A stretch of DNA of 64,000 nucleotides from positions 2,480,001 to 2,544,000 of the forward strand of contig CP024846.1 in assembly GCA_004564215.1 (NCBI GenBank), in the 5' to 3' direction. Position 1 is the stretch's first letter; every line of letters begins with the position of its first letter. The translations under genes and the position numbers were made by a program. The stretch is from Beijerinckiaceae bacterium. Lineage in GTDB: Bacteria; Pseudomonadota; Alphaproteobacteria; Rhizobiales; Beijerinckiaceae. Positions 63,557 through 64,000 of the stretch are shown here, one piece after another. A model generated the notes under the pieces. It worked only from the letters and a program-made list of their open reading frames with translations, was not told the origin of the DNA and searched no databases.

Positions 63557-64000
63557 GTGAAAGTCATCGCCAGTTCAATTCGGAAAGGAAACATTATCGA
63601 GAGGGACGACGGTCAACTCTATGTCGTGCTGACCGCGGAGAGTTTTCATCCGGGCAAAGGCACGCCGACCACCCAGATCGATATGCGGCGCCTGTCCGAC
63701 GGTGTGAAAACGACCGATCGCTACAAGACCACTGAACAAGTCGAACGCGCTTATGTCGAGGATGCGAATTTCAGTTATTTGTATCAGGATGCCGACGGCT
63801 ACACCTTTATGAACTCGGACAGTTACGATCAGATCATCGTGCCCGCGGAGGTCATCGGGGACCAGTCGGTCTATTTGCAAGAGGGCATGAATTGCGTGTT
63901 GTCGATCTTTAACGGCGTCGCCGTCGGGATCCAGCTTCCCGCCAGGGTAACGCTCGAAGTTGTCGAGACCGAGCCCGCGATGAAGGGCCAAACCGCATCG
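63557..64000 (+). CDS. efp: elongation factor P (3' end beyond window)
   Basis: GTG 63557 follows a GAGGA site. 148 codons are visible and the frame is open to the window edge. [20 protein letters not shown] opens domain I, with the modified lysine K34 in [10 protein letters not shown], followed by the domain II core [17 protein letters not shown]. The tip lysine agrees with beta-lysylation by the EpmA/EpmB pair encoded next door. EF-P relieves ribosome stalling at proline runs. Domain III is only partly in the window. Confidence 0.95.
   Translation, partial: MKVIASSIRKGNIIERDDGQLYVVLTAESFHPGKGTPTTQIDMRRLSDGVKTTDRYKTTEQVERAYVEDANFSYLYQDADGYTFMNSDSYDQIIVPAEVIGDQSVYLQEGMNCVLSIFNGVAVGIQLPARVTLEVVETEPAMKGQTAS

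Overview
The window reads as a piece of chromosome from an alphaproteobacterial (Hyphomicrobiales) methanotroph of the Beijerinckiaceae/Methylocystaceae type. The main reasons are an intact PmoC (particulate methane monooxygenase subunit C) with all known metal ligands, followed by a PmoD-like copper protein. The high-GC coding style, REP-like intergenic palindromes and typical Rhizobiales neighbours agree. No 16S or other decisive marker is present, so the genus stays open.

Layout. 1-6.6 kb: Tat-signal and DUF2165 genes, an AraC regulator divergent from a four-helix membrane protein, phosphoglycolate phosphatase, tRNA-Val(CAC), an AT-rich gene of unknown function beside that tRNA, and an aldo/keto reductase. 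6.8-10.6 kb: a cupin, the orphan pmoC-pmoD pair and a LysR regulator. 10.6-18.5 kb: hemW, small hypothetical genes, then a leftward ArsR-led operon with seven SRPBCC (START/AHSA1-type) genes and one VOC gene. 18.5-27.2 kb: a membrane protein with a HExxH metalloprotease, tRNA-Met(CAT), DUF2380, a NarL-type two-component system, an IS5/IS427-type element inserted at the response-regulator stop codon, a DUF4331 gene clipped by that element, a 271-bp duplicate of part of the histidine kinase, and a 52-codon small gene. 27.3-30.7 kb: secreted proteins (thaumatin-like, RNase T2, DUF3616). 31-46.3 kb: iron acquisition and hydroxamate-type siderophore locus: PepSY protein, ECF sigma, a minimal FecR, TonB-dependent receptor, second ECF sigma, PLP enzyme, MATE exporter, IucB-like acyltransferase, single-module NRPS and an IucD-like N-hydroxylase. 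46.5-64 kb: housekeeping genes: bamD, recN, pncB, a Rieske-FAD oxidoreductase, a PfkB-family kinase, the sulfur cluster cysE-metY-peroxiredoxin-cysK, a large MscS channel gene split by an apparent one-base deletion, and the EF-P module epmA-epmB with divergent efp.

How the genes work together. In the siderophore locus the diverging transcripts would hydroxylate a diamine or amino acid, acylate it, join and release it on the NRPS, and export it by MATE. The TonB receptor and PepSY protein would bring back and process the ferric complex. The usual FecR-receptor signalling domains are missing from both partners, so control must differ from the Fec paradigm. The SRPBCC array is the largest single-family expansion here. 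The orphan pmoC-pmoD pair is the feature most directly tied to methane or copper physiology.

All calls were made by reading the sequence. Family names rest on recognised motifs and no database search was run.
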